A stretch of 64,000 nt of DNA from Gnetum montanum. Its lineage: Eukaryota > Streptophyta > Gnetopsida > Gnetales > Gnetaceae. The stretch is taken from positions 228,482-292,481 of the forward strand of contig MNCI01036292.1 of NCBI GenBank assembly GCA_015680685.1, given 5' to 3'. Below, piece by piece: positions 34,701-46,730 of this stretch (position 1 is its first letter; every line of letters starts with the position of its first letter). The notes beneath the pieces are model-generated. The model did not search any database, was not told the DNA's origin, and was given only the letters and a program-made list of their open reading frames with translations. A program made the translations under genes and the position numbers.

Positions 34701-35273
34701 NNNNNNNNNNNNNNNNNNNNNNNNNNNNNNNNNNNNNNNNNNNNNNNNNNNNNNNNNNNNNNNNNNNNNNNNNNNNNNNNNNNNNNNNNNNNNNNNNNNN
34801 NNNNNNNNNNNNNNNNNNNNNNNNNNNNNNNNNNNNNNNNNNNNNNNNNNNNNNNNNNNNNNNNNNNNNNNNNNNNNNNNNNNNNNNNNNNNNNNNNNNN
34901 NNNNNNNNNNNNNNNNNNNNNNNNNNNNNNNNNNNNNNNNNNNNNNNNNNNNNNNNNNNNNNNNNNNNNNNNNNNNNNNNNNNNNNNNNNNNNNNNNNNN
35001 NNNNNNNNNNNNNNNNNNNNNNNNNNNNNNNNNNNNNNNNNNNNNNNNNNNNNNNNNNNNNNNNNNNNNNNNNNNNNNNNNNNNNNNNNNNNNNNNNNNN
35101 NNNNNNNNNNNNNNNNNNNNNNNNNNNNNNNNNNNNNNNNNNNNNNNNNNNNNNNNNNNNNNNNNNNNNNNNNNNNNNNNNNNNNNNNNNNNNNNNNNNN
35201 NNNNNNNNNNNNNNNNNNNNNNNNNNNNNNNNNNNNNNNNNNNNNNNNNNNNNNNNNNNNNNNNNNNNNNNNN
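34701..35273. other. Assembly gap (573 N)
   Basis: The gap directly follows a (TA)n run at 34686-34700. Its true length and content are unknown. It lies inside element 2, between the integrase remnant and the 3' LTR. Confidence 0.95.
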
Positions 35274-35551
35274 GGAAGAATCAAAGAATTATTGAAAAAT
35301 ATAGTATAAAGGAGATTTTATGTAATAGTAATAAGAAATATTATATAAAGCATTATACTCACATTATTTTTCGATGGTGTTATGATGACCCAATGCATAG
35401 TAACTCAAAAGACCATAATGATTATTAAAATCATATGCAAAGAAAAAATCAAAACAATATGCTAAGAAAGAAATGATGGAAATGCAAAGAAAATATGCAA
35501 ATGCAACTATATACAAATAAAATGCATGGTGAAGAGAAAGAAAACATGCAA

Positions 35552-35960
35552 CTAAGAATCTACTAGGTGTCCATGTGGGGCACCTGAGTAGAAATGCTTT
35601 GGATGGAATGCATTAAAATTTCTAGGTAACTTATATCCTTGCATATCAGTAACCTTGTACACATTGGGGCCAATGACATCTTTAATTTGGAATGGGCCTA
35701 ACCACATAGGAGAGAACTTACTTTGAATATTTTCTCGGTCAAATGTTCTATTCAAAGGCTAGGTCTCCTATCTTAAAGACTTCACCAACATACTTCCAAT
35801 TAAGACATTGTCTAAAAATTTGTTGATGCTTAAGATTACAAAAATTAAGACCTAAACTTAACTTTCTTGTATCAAGTCTTTCTTTGAGATAAGTTTCAAT
35901 GATAGGTTTAGGTCTTGGTGGGCCGTCAGATATAGCCTTTTTAGGAGAACGTTCCATGGA
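35552..35960 (-). pseudogene. Integrase C-terminal remnant of element 2
   Basis: The minus strand reads FKIGDLAFE, then KFSPMWLGPFQIKDVIGPN and NAFHPKHFY, the C-terminal beta-barrel part of Ty3/gypsy integrase that contacts DNA. A frame change near 35750 separates the two parts. Nothing of the zinc finger or catalytic core precedes it; a Ser/Lys-rich spacer links it to the protease. Confidence 0.8.
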
Positions 35961-36347
35961 TGTGTCGTTAAAATTTAGCACACCTTTAAATGTTTTAAGA
36001 GGTAGGGTTTTACTTACATCTTTATCTTCCCCTAGAGGTGGTGGATCACTTAGAAGAAATCCATCATGTTGTTGATAAGGCAAGGTGTCTCCATTTCTTT
36101 CTTCACCTTCTTTAGAACTTTGATAAGATTGGGTGGAATCTACATGAGAGACAAGATTTATTTTTGTAATTCCACTCACATAGTCATTTTCAACATGTTC
36201 ACTACGCTCAACCTTAATAACCCAAACATAAAGATTAGCGTTTCAATCTTCCAAAGATTGATTTTATTGATCCAAGGCTGTAACTACTTGTTTGTAGAAG
36301 GGTTCTCGAGATATAGTCATGTATTCAGATTTTCCTTTGATTGGGAT

Positions 36348-36707
36348 TCATAGCTTTGAGAAATCTAACCTAAAGAAGCCCCCAAACTTGGCTCCAAAAG
36401 TCCTAGATAGGAGCACACCATAGATGGGAAACATGTCAACTATTAGGATATCAGTGTAACATGTAAATGTAGGGTATTTTTTAAGTTGCACTTTTACTCC
36501 TTTTAATGACCCTACTACAAGTACGTTGGACCCATCAAGTTGAATCACATTGTTCATTTGTGGTATCAATTGTGATCCTAAAGCCTTACATACCTCAAGT
36601 GGCATGACACTAATATTTGCTCCAAAATCCATCAAACAATTGTGAACATTCTTTCCTAAAATAATTAGAGTTGTTACGAAAGGAGGTTTCTCTTTCTCAC
36701 TCATCAT
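36348..36707 (-). pseudogene. Aspartic protease of element 2
   Basis: The frame carries PFVTTLIILGKNVHNCLMDF, then GANISVMPLEVCKALG and LIVDMFPIYGVLLSRTF. The active-site triplet is D-F-G where Ty3/gypsy proteases normally have D-S/T/L-G. An 8-bp spacer separates it from the upstream gag C-terminal frame. It is intact over about 120 residues but ends without a following reverse transcriptase. Confidence 0.8.
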
Positions 36708-36715
36708 GGAATTGT

Positions 36716-38330
36716 TTACATTTTGTACTGATGATGTGTTAGGACTTTCTGTGAAGTGAACTTGCCTTTCAAGGATTGGGGTTCTTTTCTAGTTTCAGGT
36801 GTATGAACTATCTCTTGAACTGCCTCTTTTATTTTGTAAAATTGTAAAAGGTCATACATTAAGATGTTAGCTTTGGTTTTCTTAAAATCCTCAACTAGAT
36901 TGTAAGTCTTAGGTTCATATTTGACTTCTTGTTGAGGTGGAGTTTTTCTAAGTATAGAAAGTGGATTTGGTTGTTGTGGGATGTTTATTTGGGATGACTC
37001 AGTTTCAATATTTTTATTACTTTGACTAGGAGCTCTTCTATTTGAAGGAGTGTAAGGGTCATTCCTAGTTTGTTGTTGTAGGTTGTTCATAATGTTAGTA
37101 AGTCTATGGTAGCAAGTGTTAGGTGGGTTGGGGTTGTTTACCATAACTTGCTCTAATGAGGAAACCTCTTCATTTTCTATTTCATGATGTACATTAAAGA
37201 CCATAATAGGAGGTTTCCCCTTTTTTTGACCTTGGGTGTTGTCACCATATAATGCTAACAATTGGGGACAAGTCTTCTCAGAATGTTGCCTAGTATTATG
37301 GAGGTGACAATAATTGTCATTGACTAACGAACTAGGCTTTTCTGGTTGTATAGGACCCTTGTTGTTATTTCTATTTAGTTCAACTACTTCGTTTGAAAGT
37401 TTTTGAAGTGAAGTTAATATCTAGGTCATTTGATCTTAAGTTTGAGTGGGGGGTTCAGTAGGATTAGGTACCTTATTTGGGTTTATGATGGATTGAATTA
37501 AGGCCTTTGATTAATCCTCATTCAAACCAGTGTTAGATGGTAGGAATGGAGAAAATGTGGGACCTTGAAAATAGCTATTTTTTGGTTGAGTCATTTGAAG
37601 GGGAACAAGAGTTTGAAACATAGTGTTGGTCATTGGAAAAGTTGGTAGAGATACAGGACTATGTTGCATAGGATTGCTAATGCTCATCATTCTGAATTGA
37701 GTTTGAATGCTATTCATAAGTGTGATTTGTTCTAACTCCATAACTTTAGCCATTGCTCCCTATATTTCTCTTATGTTAGGGTCTAATTTGATGGCATAGG
37801 CAAAGAATGGGTCGATGGTAAAGAGGTAAAAGTTGAGGATGCCATCAGGTTGTGGATGCATCTTACTTTGCACATAGGAAAGTTGGTGAAGAAATCTTAG
37901 ATTATAATCCTTAAAATTTTTTCCAAGTAGATTTCTTAAGTTGGTGAAATTGTTAGATGCTATGGCAGGGCTTGCAGATTTGTCAAACAGAGTGAAAAAC
38001 TTATTTTTGAACTCCTGCCATGAGTTAATGGAGGCATTAGGGAGTATCAGAAACCATTGGGTTTCTTTGCTTCTAAAAGTTGTCACAAATACCCTACATG
38101 CCACATCATTTTGGACAATGTTGTAGATGCCTAGTAAGGTTTCAAAACATTGTACATGTTGGCAGGCATCACTAGTAGGGTTTGGAGGTCGTAGAAAAAA
38201 TTTATATTTTGAAGTGATTTTGGGATATCATGATAATTAGTGAAATTGAAGGGGTTGCTAACCAAGGGAGTTGGGGGTTGATTGGCTACTATCCTAGTAT
38301 GGGCTTTCCTAGGAATAAAGCTTGGAAATG
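36716..38330 (-). pseudogene. Gag of element 2
   Basis: Gag core at 38104-37760 (FVTTFRSKETQWFLILPNAS, then WQEFKNKFFTLF and NFKDYNLRFLHQL) matches Retrotrans_gag. Positions 37753-37511 are Met/Gln/Pro-rich. Positions 37261-36716 are Asn/Pro/Gln-rich and contain no obvious intact zinc knuckle, although C-L-Q-H-like residues occur near 37300. Stops at about 37756 and 37510 break it. The N-terminal start is not clear; similarity begins near 38330. Confidence 0.75.
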
Positions 38331-39010
38331 TGAGGTTTTTCGTTTTCTTAATGCAAAGAGACGAGTGACTAGTCGGTTAGAAGCAGAGGAGAGTTTACTC
38401 ATAAAATAGAATTATAAAATATAATTGTTAGAATGAAACTATGAAATTGCATAAAAAGAAAAGAAAATATTGAAATAAAATATATTTTTTTGGTAAATAA
38501 AAACACTAAAATATGCTATATATTTTTTTGAAAAGAAAAATAAATGTATAAAATTGCAATACTTATAAAATTAAAAGGGAAAATAGTAAATGCAAAATTT
38601 TAGGAAAATAAACTTAAAATTGCATAATCAAATAAAACCACCATACCTAACCCAGGACTAAGGTAAGGACCACCAATCACAAATTCAAAAATGAGATTGG
38701 AAAACAAGGATTTAAAAAAAACCAACAAGGAAAAGATTAAAGAAAAATGGGTGATGAGACCCGAAAGTTTTCAAGAAATGAACTTCTAAGAACAAGAAAT
38801 AAAGGGCTCGAAAATTCTTTAAAAATATTTTTCAAGACAATGGCTAAAAATAGAAATTTTAAATAAAACAAATTTGAAACAAGAAAAATGAAATTTTCAA
38901 AAAAAATAAAAATAGAAAGTGGAAAAGTACAGAAAATAGATATTTCAGAAAATGAGATAACAATGGCTAAAATTGACAAGAAACGTTGAGTAACAAAAGG
39001 TGGGAGAAAG
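38331..39010 (-). other. Element 2 5' leader
   Basis: Very A-rich non-coding sequence between the primer-binding site and gag. No domain is seen. Confidence 0.55.
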
Positions 39011-39028
39011 GCCCTACTTCTAGCACCA
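39011..39028 (-). promoter_or_regulatory. Primer-binding site of element 2
   Basis: Minus-strand TGGTGCTAGAAGTAGGGC starts six bases inside the 5' LTR, exactly as in element 1, whose site is TGGCACTAAAAGGAGGGC. Confidence 0.75.
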
Positions 39029-39034
39029 AAAAGG

Positions 39035-40128
39035 TGTTGATGCATAAATTTTGGTCACACCAACACTTGGAAATAAAACTTGTTTTAGGAGACTATTGCC
39101 TAGGGTACCTCCCGTATGGGTACGGAAACCTAGGAATAGTCTCAACTGGAGAGGGCTACATGGCCTTTTGCAAATAATAAACTAGAAATAAATCTAGAAT
39201 TTACATTAAATAATTATCTTCAATACAATAAGTAATTAAAAGAACTAATTTTTTACTAGTCCCGCTGACGCTGCTGGTCCATGACTGCCGATGGTATCCA
39301 CCGTTGGGTAGGAAGACCGTTATCACCATGAGAGAGGGAGAGAGAGAAAGAGAGAGAAAGAGACTAACCACTGTAGTCCACACAAGGTAGCAACTACAGT
39401 TCTTAAATCCTTTTACCATCTACCACTTTTTGTGCACCACCACAGAGAGGAAGACTATTCACCCACATGTGCATCACCGCAAAGAGGAAGACTGTTCACC
39501 CACATGTGCACCACCATGACAAGCTCCTGCCATCGCCGAGAAAACCCACAAGGATCCAATTTTGAGCCACTAGCTCCTTCCTTGGACCGTCCTCGAAGAT
39601 CAACTGGAAGCCTATAAAGAAAAGAAAAGAAAAGAGGAAACTGCTGCTTAGTGGAGAGGAACCTGCCCCTTCAGACCGATAGCCAGAGCCTATTTTTGGG
39701 AACTCTCCTCCCCATGATCTAAGCTTGTTTGGGACTCCCTCCCTTTGTTGATCCAAGAGCCTCCTTCTAGAATTCTTTTATAGCCACTGCAGCCATCCAT
39801 AATGATGCATACATTTCATGTAATGGCTACAAAAACCACCACCACTTCTTGTGTAATAACTCCCACATTCGCCAATTAAGTGCCCACTTATGTCATAACT
39901 TCTGAAACATCTACTACTAATGACCATAACTGCCTTCATTAATGACCATAATTACCATAACTTCGAAAACATTTTCCACTAATGACCATAACCGCTAGCA
40001 TTAATGACCACCACCCGATAGTTTAAATGCCCACTACTCACATGATTTTTACTATGGTTATTAAGGGACAGAAATAGAAACATTGATAATCATGGCCCCA
40101 TGCGAGCATGGGAGTGTTGACATCAACA
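39035..40128 (-). repeat. Element 2 right LTR (5' LTR)
   Basis: Homologous to 33369-34435. A segment of roughly 40 bp at about 39430-39515 (CACCACCGCAGAGAGGAAGA and following) is present twice here and once in the left LTR, explaining most of the length difference. The TATA-like box is at 39775-39783 on the minus strand. Confidence 0.92.
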
Positions 40129-43100
40129 CATTCATGTCAAAGGTACCTAGGGGATGTGCCAAATTAGAGGGGACCTTCTTATGTTCACCTAATTCTACTA
40201 AGGTCAAGAGGTCATTAGCCTCTATATTCTAAACAAAAAATACATAGTTGGAGATTGATCTAGGGGTCCAAACAACCCTCAAGGAGGTTTACAAAAAGTG
40301 TTTAACAAGTAGAACATGAGGATCCTATCATGGAACTATTAGGGGTAGGGTACCCCTTACAAAAGAAATACCCTCAAAGATATCATGTGTAGGGAAAACT
40401 GTGATGTGGTATGCCTGTAGAAGACAAAGCTGTAATAGTAAGAATTTCACTAGTTATGCTAGCCTGGTTAGTAGACACAATTTGTGGACTATTAGGGAAG
40501 GACAGAAAGCCTAACCTCTCTTTCACACTTTCCATTCAAAGTTATGGACATGTCCACATGGATTATTATCATTTTCTTTTGACAGAGTAGCCTTTGGCTC
40601 ATGAATTTCTATGGCATCTAAAGATGGGAGGAAAGGCTAGGGGAGCTGGAATGGCTTACTTCCCTAATCCTAGAGAGGTAGTCAATCTTGTTGGGATACT
40701 TTATCTAGAGACTATACAAGTGGAAAAAGTCAAAAGAAGGGACCCAGAAGCCTCCTAGTAATCTGAATTCTCATAGTTTCTAGTGTCTCATGACTTGGCT
40801 GAAAAGGATATCAAAGATTTCCATTTCACATGGAGTAATCGAAGAAAGGGAATTGACCTGGTCATGACAAAGATTGATAGAGTATGGATCAACTTGCATA
40901 TTTTGATAAACTAGGTGTGCATGTTCATGGAAAAGAGTGACTAGCTTCTAATCATCAGTCAATTTTGTACCAAGTGAGAGATACGATTTCCAGGAGGTCT
41001 TCGTCATTCCATTTCGAATGGTTTTCGATTACTATGTTGTGGCTGCGCTTGATGGTGTAAGGGATTTGGAGAAATTATTCATTGAGGGTTCACTACGTGG
41101 AGTTTCTTAAGCTATAAACCAACTCAAATGGGTAATAAGAGTGTTGAGGATGAGAGATAAGTTCTCCTTCAAATCCAATAGGTGGAAACTACTATAGTGT
41201 CTAATGGAGATTTAGATGGACTAGGGGTTGGATCAACATCTTAATGATTCTAAATGAGAGGTGTTGGCAGAGTTGCAAAACCTAGATGCTAAAGAGGAAG
41301 CCTACTGGAGATAGCATGGGCGAGCTCGTTGGCTCAAGGAGGAAGACATAAACACAAGTTTTTTCTTGGCAATGGCTAACTTTGTTAGCCACTCCAAAAA
41401 GATTCATAGTTTAACTTTTCAATGAAAAATGGTTGTTGGTGATGAGGAGATCACCTAGGACATGATGGATTACTAGTCAAACATCTGACAATAAAAGGAG
41501 GCTACACCTCTTTTAATTCACATCAATTCTATTTTGGATGCTCAGGACAATTGACAGTTGCTTGAACCATTTACTCATGAGGAGCCTAATGGGGCTCTTA
41601 CTTCAATGAAGATTAGGAAGGTGCTAGGTCCTGATAGTTGTCTTGTGAAGTTCTTTAAAGCATTCATTAATGTTTCATAGGAAAATCTCTTTGATGCCTT
41701 CAATGTAATGTTGATTGGTAGCAAGTTTTTAGGAAAATCAATTATTTCTAATTTTTCCTCATTCCAAAAGATACCAACCCCATGGATCCTTCCTAGTTTT
41801 GGCCTATTGGGATGTGTAATACACTCCTTCACTTATTTACTAAGCTTTTGGTTGCACGATTAGGCCATTTGATGCCATGTTTGATTGGTCCATAGTAGGT
41901 GGGTTTCATTAAAGGAAGGTTTATTCAAGACCAAGTTATCTTGGTGCAAGAGGTTCTGCACTTCCTACAGGTGGCCAAAGACCCTAGTATGTGCCTCAAA
42001 CTAGACATTACTAAAGCTTATGGCACCATTTTTTGGCACTCTCTCAAAGAAATCATGTTGTGTAAGGGCTTCCACCAAAATTTTGTTAATTTGTGCATGC
42101 ACATCTAGAGCTTGGGTACTTTTTCTCTAAACTTGGAGGGGAAGCTTTGNTGCACATCTAGAGCTTGGGTACTTTTTCTCTAAACTTGGAGGGGAAGCTT
42201 TGGGGATTTTCATCCCCTGGCTAAGGGTTCAGACAAGGGGATCCCCTTTTCCCATACCCATTTAATCTCATGATGGACACCTTACAAACTTACTGCAAGT
42301 TGGAGGGGGTTAGAGGTTTGTAGATCACTGGAGTTGATTGTCTAGTGGAATACTATGTCAATGATACCATTCTATTTTCTCAAGCTACTATCTCCTAGGC
42401 AATGGTGATAAATAGAGTTCTGCAAAGAATGGTGGAGAAGATTGGATTAGAATTTAACTGAGGTAAGTTTGTAGTGCACCTACTTAATATGGATGCTTGG
42501 GTGAAGGGGCTAATTTTGCAAACTCTAGGTGTCCTCATGGGCATCCCATGAGACACCTACCTTGGGCTAACCCTTTATGGTTGGCATCAAAGGCATACAT
42601 GGGCTTCCCTCCTCTAAGAGTTTCAAAAATGAATTAATCATTGGATGGTTTGATTCCTAACTCAAGCTAGGAAGCCCCATTTGGCTATGTTAGTACTTTT
42701 TGCTATGGCTTGTTATGTGGCTTCAATGGCCTCCCCCCTAGAGATATTATCTAGAAGGTGCATTAGGTAATAGGAAATTTTACTTGGTTGAAGGGTAGAG
42801 GGAACATTATATACAGTTAGTCAACTCAGATATGGTGGTTAGACCTAAGGCTACTAGGGGTCTTCCAAGACATTTTCATTATGACGTAGTAGGGCCTTCT
42901 AAATTAGTTGATGCATCAAAACAATAAGTCCACTCAATGGATCATAATCATGAACAACAAATACAGGTGTTGGAAGATGGAAGCACGAGACTCTCATATT
43001 TGGTGTGCTCTTTGCAAGCATGCATGGGTGGCTCTAGAATCAAGGCTAATGGTGGTGTCTCCATATCAACTCATTAAAAATAGATATTTGGTGGTCAAGG

Positions 43101-44560
43101 GATGGTAGGGAATATAAAAGCATAGGCTTCCCAAGAAAATAAAAACCTTTATTTTGTTGATGAATCACTCTACCATATCAATTTTTGCAATTTTGCAATG
43201 GTGGAGAATGAATGTGGACACATGTCCTCTTTGCATGGTAGCTAGCAAAACAATAGTTCATTTTATTTGCTATTTCCCTTACACCATCAATGTTTGTTGG
43301 GTAGTGAACATCTATTATTTTTGCAGTTCAACATTGATTCTAGGGTGACTACAATGTTTTGGTTGGTTTGGAAGGTGCATAATCACTAGGTTTTTCATCA
43401 TCTGCCACTACCATCGTCAGCACAAATTTCTATTGTTGGTTTCTTGGATATGGAATGAAGCAACTTCAACAATGAAGATTACACCCACTTTCAGATCATC
43501 ATGTGCATACTTTAAGGAGAATCTAGTGCTATGGGATATGATTTCATGGGTGGGGTGGGTTGACCTCATACTCCTCCTCCAAGGGAAGTTGAACCTTGAG
43601 GATGACCCATTCTACATGAATTGCCAAGGACACCACATGCTTTTCGATGGTGTGTAGATTACACTAACTAAGGTAGTGATTGTGGAGGGTCTAGGGGTGT
43701 CAATAAGGGGTGTATTAGTACTTCCCATGGGTCATGTTCTCCAGGATGTCAAGGCTTTCTTTTATGGGCTAGTGTCTAAGATGAGGAGTGGTTAGGTTCA
43801 CAAATCAATGCTCCCACTAATTTGGTAGGATGCTACAAAGTTGGTTGATTGATATTTTATGCACTTTGGAAATGTTTGGAAGTTACAAGGTGTGCATTTC
43901 AATTTCTTGAAATGCCTAAGGCTAGGGCATGTGGTCAACCTACTGTGGTTCTTTCTAGAAATGCTATGGAGCCAATGACATGGATAACATTTGCGGCTAT
44001 TCTAGCCCTATGGTTGGCAGCTTGGCCTTGCATGCCTTCATAGCTGAGAAACACACCAGTCCATGCTATTTATGGAAGGAGGAAGCCTTGTCGCTCTCCA
44101 CTAGTTGTTGATTTGATTGAGGAGTTTGGCAATCAAGAGGTTGAATTCAAGTCACCAAATTTGGTTGTTAGAGAATGCTCATTGGTGGCTCTGCCTAATG
44201 TTGTTGATGGGTCCGTGCCTCAACACCTTAAGGCTATGCTAAATAGGATGGTGGATTGGGCCTAAGTAGAGAAAAGGGCCCTGTCAGAGTGTAAGTGAAG
44301 GGCTTAGGAGGAGGAGTTCCAATGATAGTTGGAATTGGTCAAATGCATCCATCCATTGGAACTGGTCAAATGCATTCATGAAAAAGTATCCAAAGAGAAG
44401 AAGTGACAATGGGACTTGGTTGAGGCAATAGCAATGAATGAGTTGGAGGTGGAACTATGACAACATATTTAAGAGTAGCTCCAAAAAGAAGCAAAAGGGG
44501 TCAATAACCCACACAAGAGAGGAATGGGAGAACTATGAGTGAGAAGAGATGGTGGTTGCT
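40129..44560 (+). mobile_element. LINE copy B, ORF2 and 3' part
   Basis: After element 2 the LINE continues on the plus strand. The endonuclease starts at about 40316 (MRILSWN) and ends with DFHFTWSNRRKGIDLV near 40820-40870. Reverse transcriptase runs from about 41580 to 42720: GFIKGRFIQDQVILVQEVLH and LKLDITKAYG (41902-42030), FRQGDPLFPYPFNLMMDTL (about 42230), and YVND instead of the usual F/YADD at 42354-42365. A zinc-binding segment ends near 43300. Positions 44200-44500 are coiled-coil-like. A 52-bp duplicated join with a single N lies at 42098-42202. Stops are frequent and the active-site change also argues against activity. Confidence 0.82.
42098..42202. other. Assembly join: 52-bp duplication around a single N
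   Basis: Positions 42098-42149 and 42151-42202 are the same 52 bases, separated by one N at 42150. Two contigs with overlapping ends were joined without merging. It falls in LINE copy B reverse transcriptase and artificially shifts the frame. Confidence 0.9.
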
Positions 44561-45642
44561 CAAATCCACCAGTAGCCAATTTGGTGAGGATAAATATACC
44601 TTAAGGTTAGGTTGTTAACCAACAAGTAGCCTCCAGAAATCAACTTCAAATTGAAAGTCCAAGGTGCTACCAAAATCCTCTCACAAATTAAGAGAAAATG
44701 GTCCCTTGAATTAGCCAAATAGTCCCTAAAAATTAGTCACAAAAGCCTTTCATCACAACAACAAAATCAACCTCCCATGAGCCCATAAGAACATTCTAGA
44801 CAGTTTAAGAAATGGCTAAGAGAACAGCCACTCTCTTTCTCTCCTCAACTCTTCTCACCTCAAACTAGTGTAGTCTCCTTCTCTTGGGCAAAGGTTATTT
44901 TTGAAAGCAAACCCATCCTTCTATTTATAGGATGAAGGACACTCTATGGCTTGGACAAAAAAGCTTACCTAATGGACCCACTAACCCAAATATCTTTCTT
45001 TTTCTAATTCATGATATCTTTGACAAACAAGCTCTCATGAGGGAGTAGTTGAGGTGAGAGTGACAATGCTCAAAGTCACATAGGAGTGGTTTTGAAAGTG
45101 ATAACACTCACAAGTTACATAGAAGTGGTTGTGTGAGAATGACATCACTCAAGAGGATCACATGAGAATGCTTGTGTGAGAATGACATCACTCAAAAAGG
45201 TCACATGGGAGTGAACATGACAACACTTAAGAAAGTTAATTGGCCCTTATTAAATGAGTCTTTTATCCTTTTTCTTTTCAACAATCAATATGAAGCACAA
45301 TGTCAATGTTAAAATTCATTTCATCTTATTTTACATAATTCATAGCAAAAGTAATTAAGAATAATTTTTTAACATTAAAATTATTCTAACTAAATGTTAA
45401 AATAGAACATTGATCCAATTGCATTAATTCTAAAATAATGATAGACTTTTTCATGCTTATTTATCAACAAATATCCATATATGTATTACTTGAAATAATA
45501 AATAATTGAAAGAAATCAAAAATAAATCGTAAGCTTGCTTATGTCATCTAAAAAAATATTTATATTACTTATAAGTATTTGTTACATATAACAAAAAATT
45601 TTATAAGCTAATTAAAGTCTAAGTATCAAATAGGGTGCTACA
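44561..45642 (-). repeat. LTR-like repeat, possibly a truncated solo LTR
   Basis: Read on the minus strand it starts TGTAGCACCC at 45642 and has a TATA-like box (CTATAAATAG) at 44931-44940. Part of it (45395-45595) is repeated at 58680-58860. No matching end, partner LTR or target duplication was found, so the left boundary is a guess. Confidence 0.4.
45054..45226 (+). repeat. Tandem repeat, four units of about 41-43 bp
   Basis: Four units share the order GTGAGAATGACATCACTCAA, then GTCACATGGGAGTG, with substitutions. They lie inside the LTR-like repeat. Confidence 0.8.
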
Positions 45643-45871
45643 ATCACATGTGCAAATGTGGAGCACTACAAAGGAAATGGGGAGGAAAGATTGGGTAATG
45701 CTTAGGAGCTCCATGGAACAATGACTTTCTAATTAGAAGCATCCTTACATTGAGTTAAGGGATAACTACAAATTCTTCTTTAAAAAGATTAAAGTCATGA
45801 TAAAGTAGTAGTCAATCATCTTGCATCTAGAAGAGATATAGTGCAAGTAAGTGGGTCTTCAAAAACTTGAA

Positions 45872-46050
45872 CATTAAGGTGTTTTAGCTTAGTGGTAAGA
45901 TTCTTGGCTTAGTAATCCCAAGTCATAGGTTTGATTCTACTAAGCAATACTATGTTATAAATTTTAAAATAAAAGTCTATAAAAGAAATTCTAAAACTAA
46001 TCCAATAGATCCAAGGGATCTTGGTAGATAAAAGTAAAAAAATTCAGTTT
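45872..46050 (+). mobile_element. tRNA-derived SINE
   Basis: An RNA polymerase III A box (TAGCTTAGTGGTA, 45885-45897) and B box (GGTTTGATTC, 45928-45937) are spaced about as in a tRNA gene. No foldable tRNA or 3' CCA region follows; an A-rich tail does. This is the pattern of plant SINEs. The right end is approximate. Confidence 0.6.
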
Positions 46051-46089
46051 CAGTTCCAATAACATTTTTGGCTTTGTGAAACTGTAGAC

Positions 46090-46376
46090 AATTAGGGTGA
46101 TCATAGATCAGGTTCATTTTGGTATGAGACCCAGTTTTATTTGTCACCCTCCCTCTTTCCTAATGGGGTTATTTGTTTCTACTTATTTACTGGGTGCTTT
46201 CTTTATAGTTGTTTTGGGTTTTGGGGTCCTTCGGGCCATTTTAAATCTAGTTGTTATGTTCTCATGGACAATGTTATTATGCCCCACCCCTACATCTTGC
46301 TGAGGGATTTCTCAACCCCTCTTGTACCCATATGTATTTTCCTATCTATAATACATCATGACCTTATCTCTAAAAA
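46090..46376 (+). mobile_element. LINE fragment H, 5'-truncated with poly(A) end
   Basis: The end, CTTATCTCT followed by a run of A at about 46371-46378, resembles the 3' end of LINE copy A (read on its own strand) including the CTTTTCCTAT and TGACCTT words. Only the last 0.3 kb is present, as is common after incomplete LINE reverse transcription. Confidence 0.5.
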
Positions 46377-46378
46377 AA

Positions 46379-46730
46379 ATCATGGATTTAACTTTTCTAG
46401 CCATGGTAACCATTTATCATATTCTAATTTTCCATATCAATATAGTGGATTCAACTTTGCTAGAAAGGGACGAATGTTATCTAATAAATTATGATCATGA
46501 AAATCATAGATAAAACAAACCAACATTTTATTAAAGTGAGGATAAGCATATGTTCTAAGGAATTATAATAGATCCATTGTAGCTTAGTGCTCCATTTTGG
46601 ACATACATAACAATTACAAAAGTCTTTAAGAGTGCATCATCGAAGCAGCATTGACTATCTAATGATGGAATCAAATTTTTCTTTCCCCAATGTTTGAAAT
46701 AGATTTAACAATGCCATCACAAATAAATAC
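46379..46730. other. Short flank without a gene
   Basis: Nothing recognised except a weak similarity near 46660-46690 to repeat R, which would fit element 3 lying in an R copy (compare 52616-52760). Confidence 0.35.

Larger units (their letters stand above)
33369..40128 (-). mobile_element. Element 2: non-autonomous Ty3/gypsy LTR retrotransposon
   Basis: Two LTRs of about 1.07 and 1.09 kb (TGTTGATGC...CATCAACA) bound a minus-strand interior with primer-binding site, gag, protease and the C-terminal end of integrase. Reverse transcriptase, RNase H and the integrase core are absent from the visible sequence. A 573-N gap at 34701-35273 lies on the 3' side of the integrase remnant. Flanks are CATTT and CATTC, a nearly matching target duplication. 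It sits in LINE copy B between ORF1 and ORF2. Confidence 0.88.

Noticed and set aside
34682-35284. 200-codon open frame across the N gap
   Set aside because: It consists almost entirely of unknown bases.
45885-45937. A functional tRNA gene
   Set aside because: A and B boxes are present, but no complete cloverleaf or aminoacyl stem could be drawn by eye; SINE fits better.
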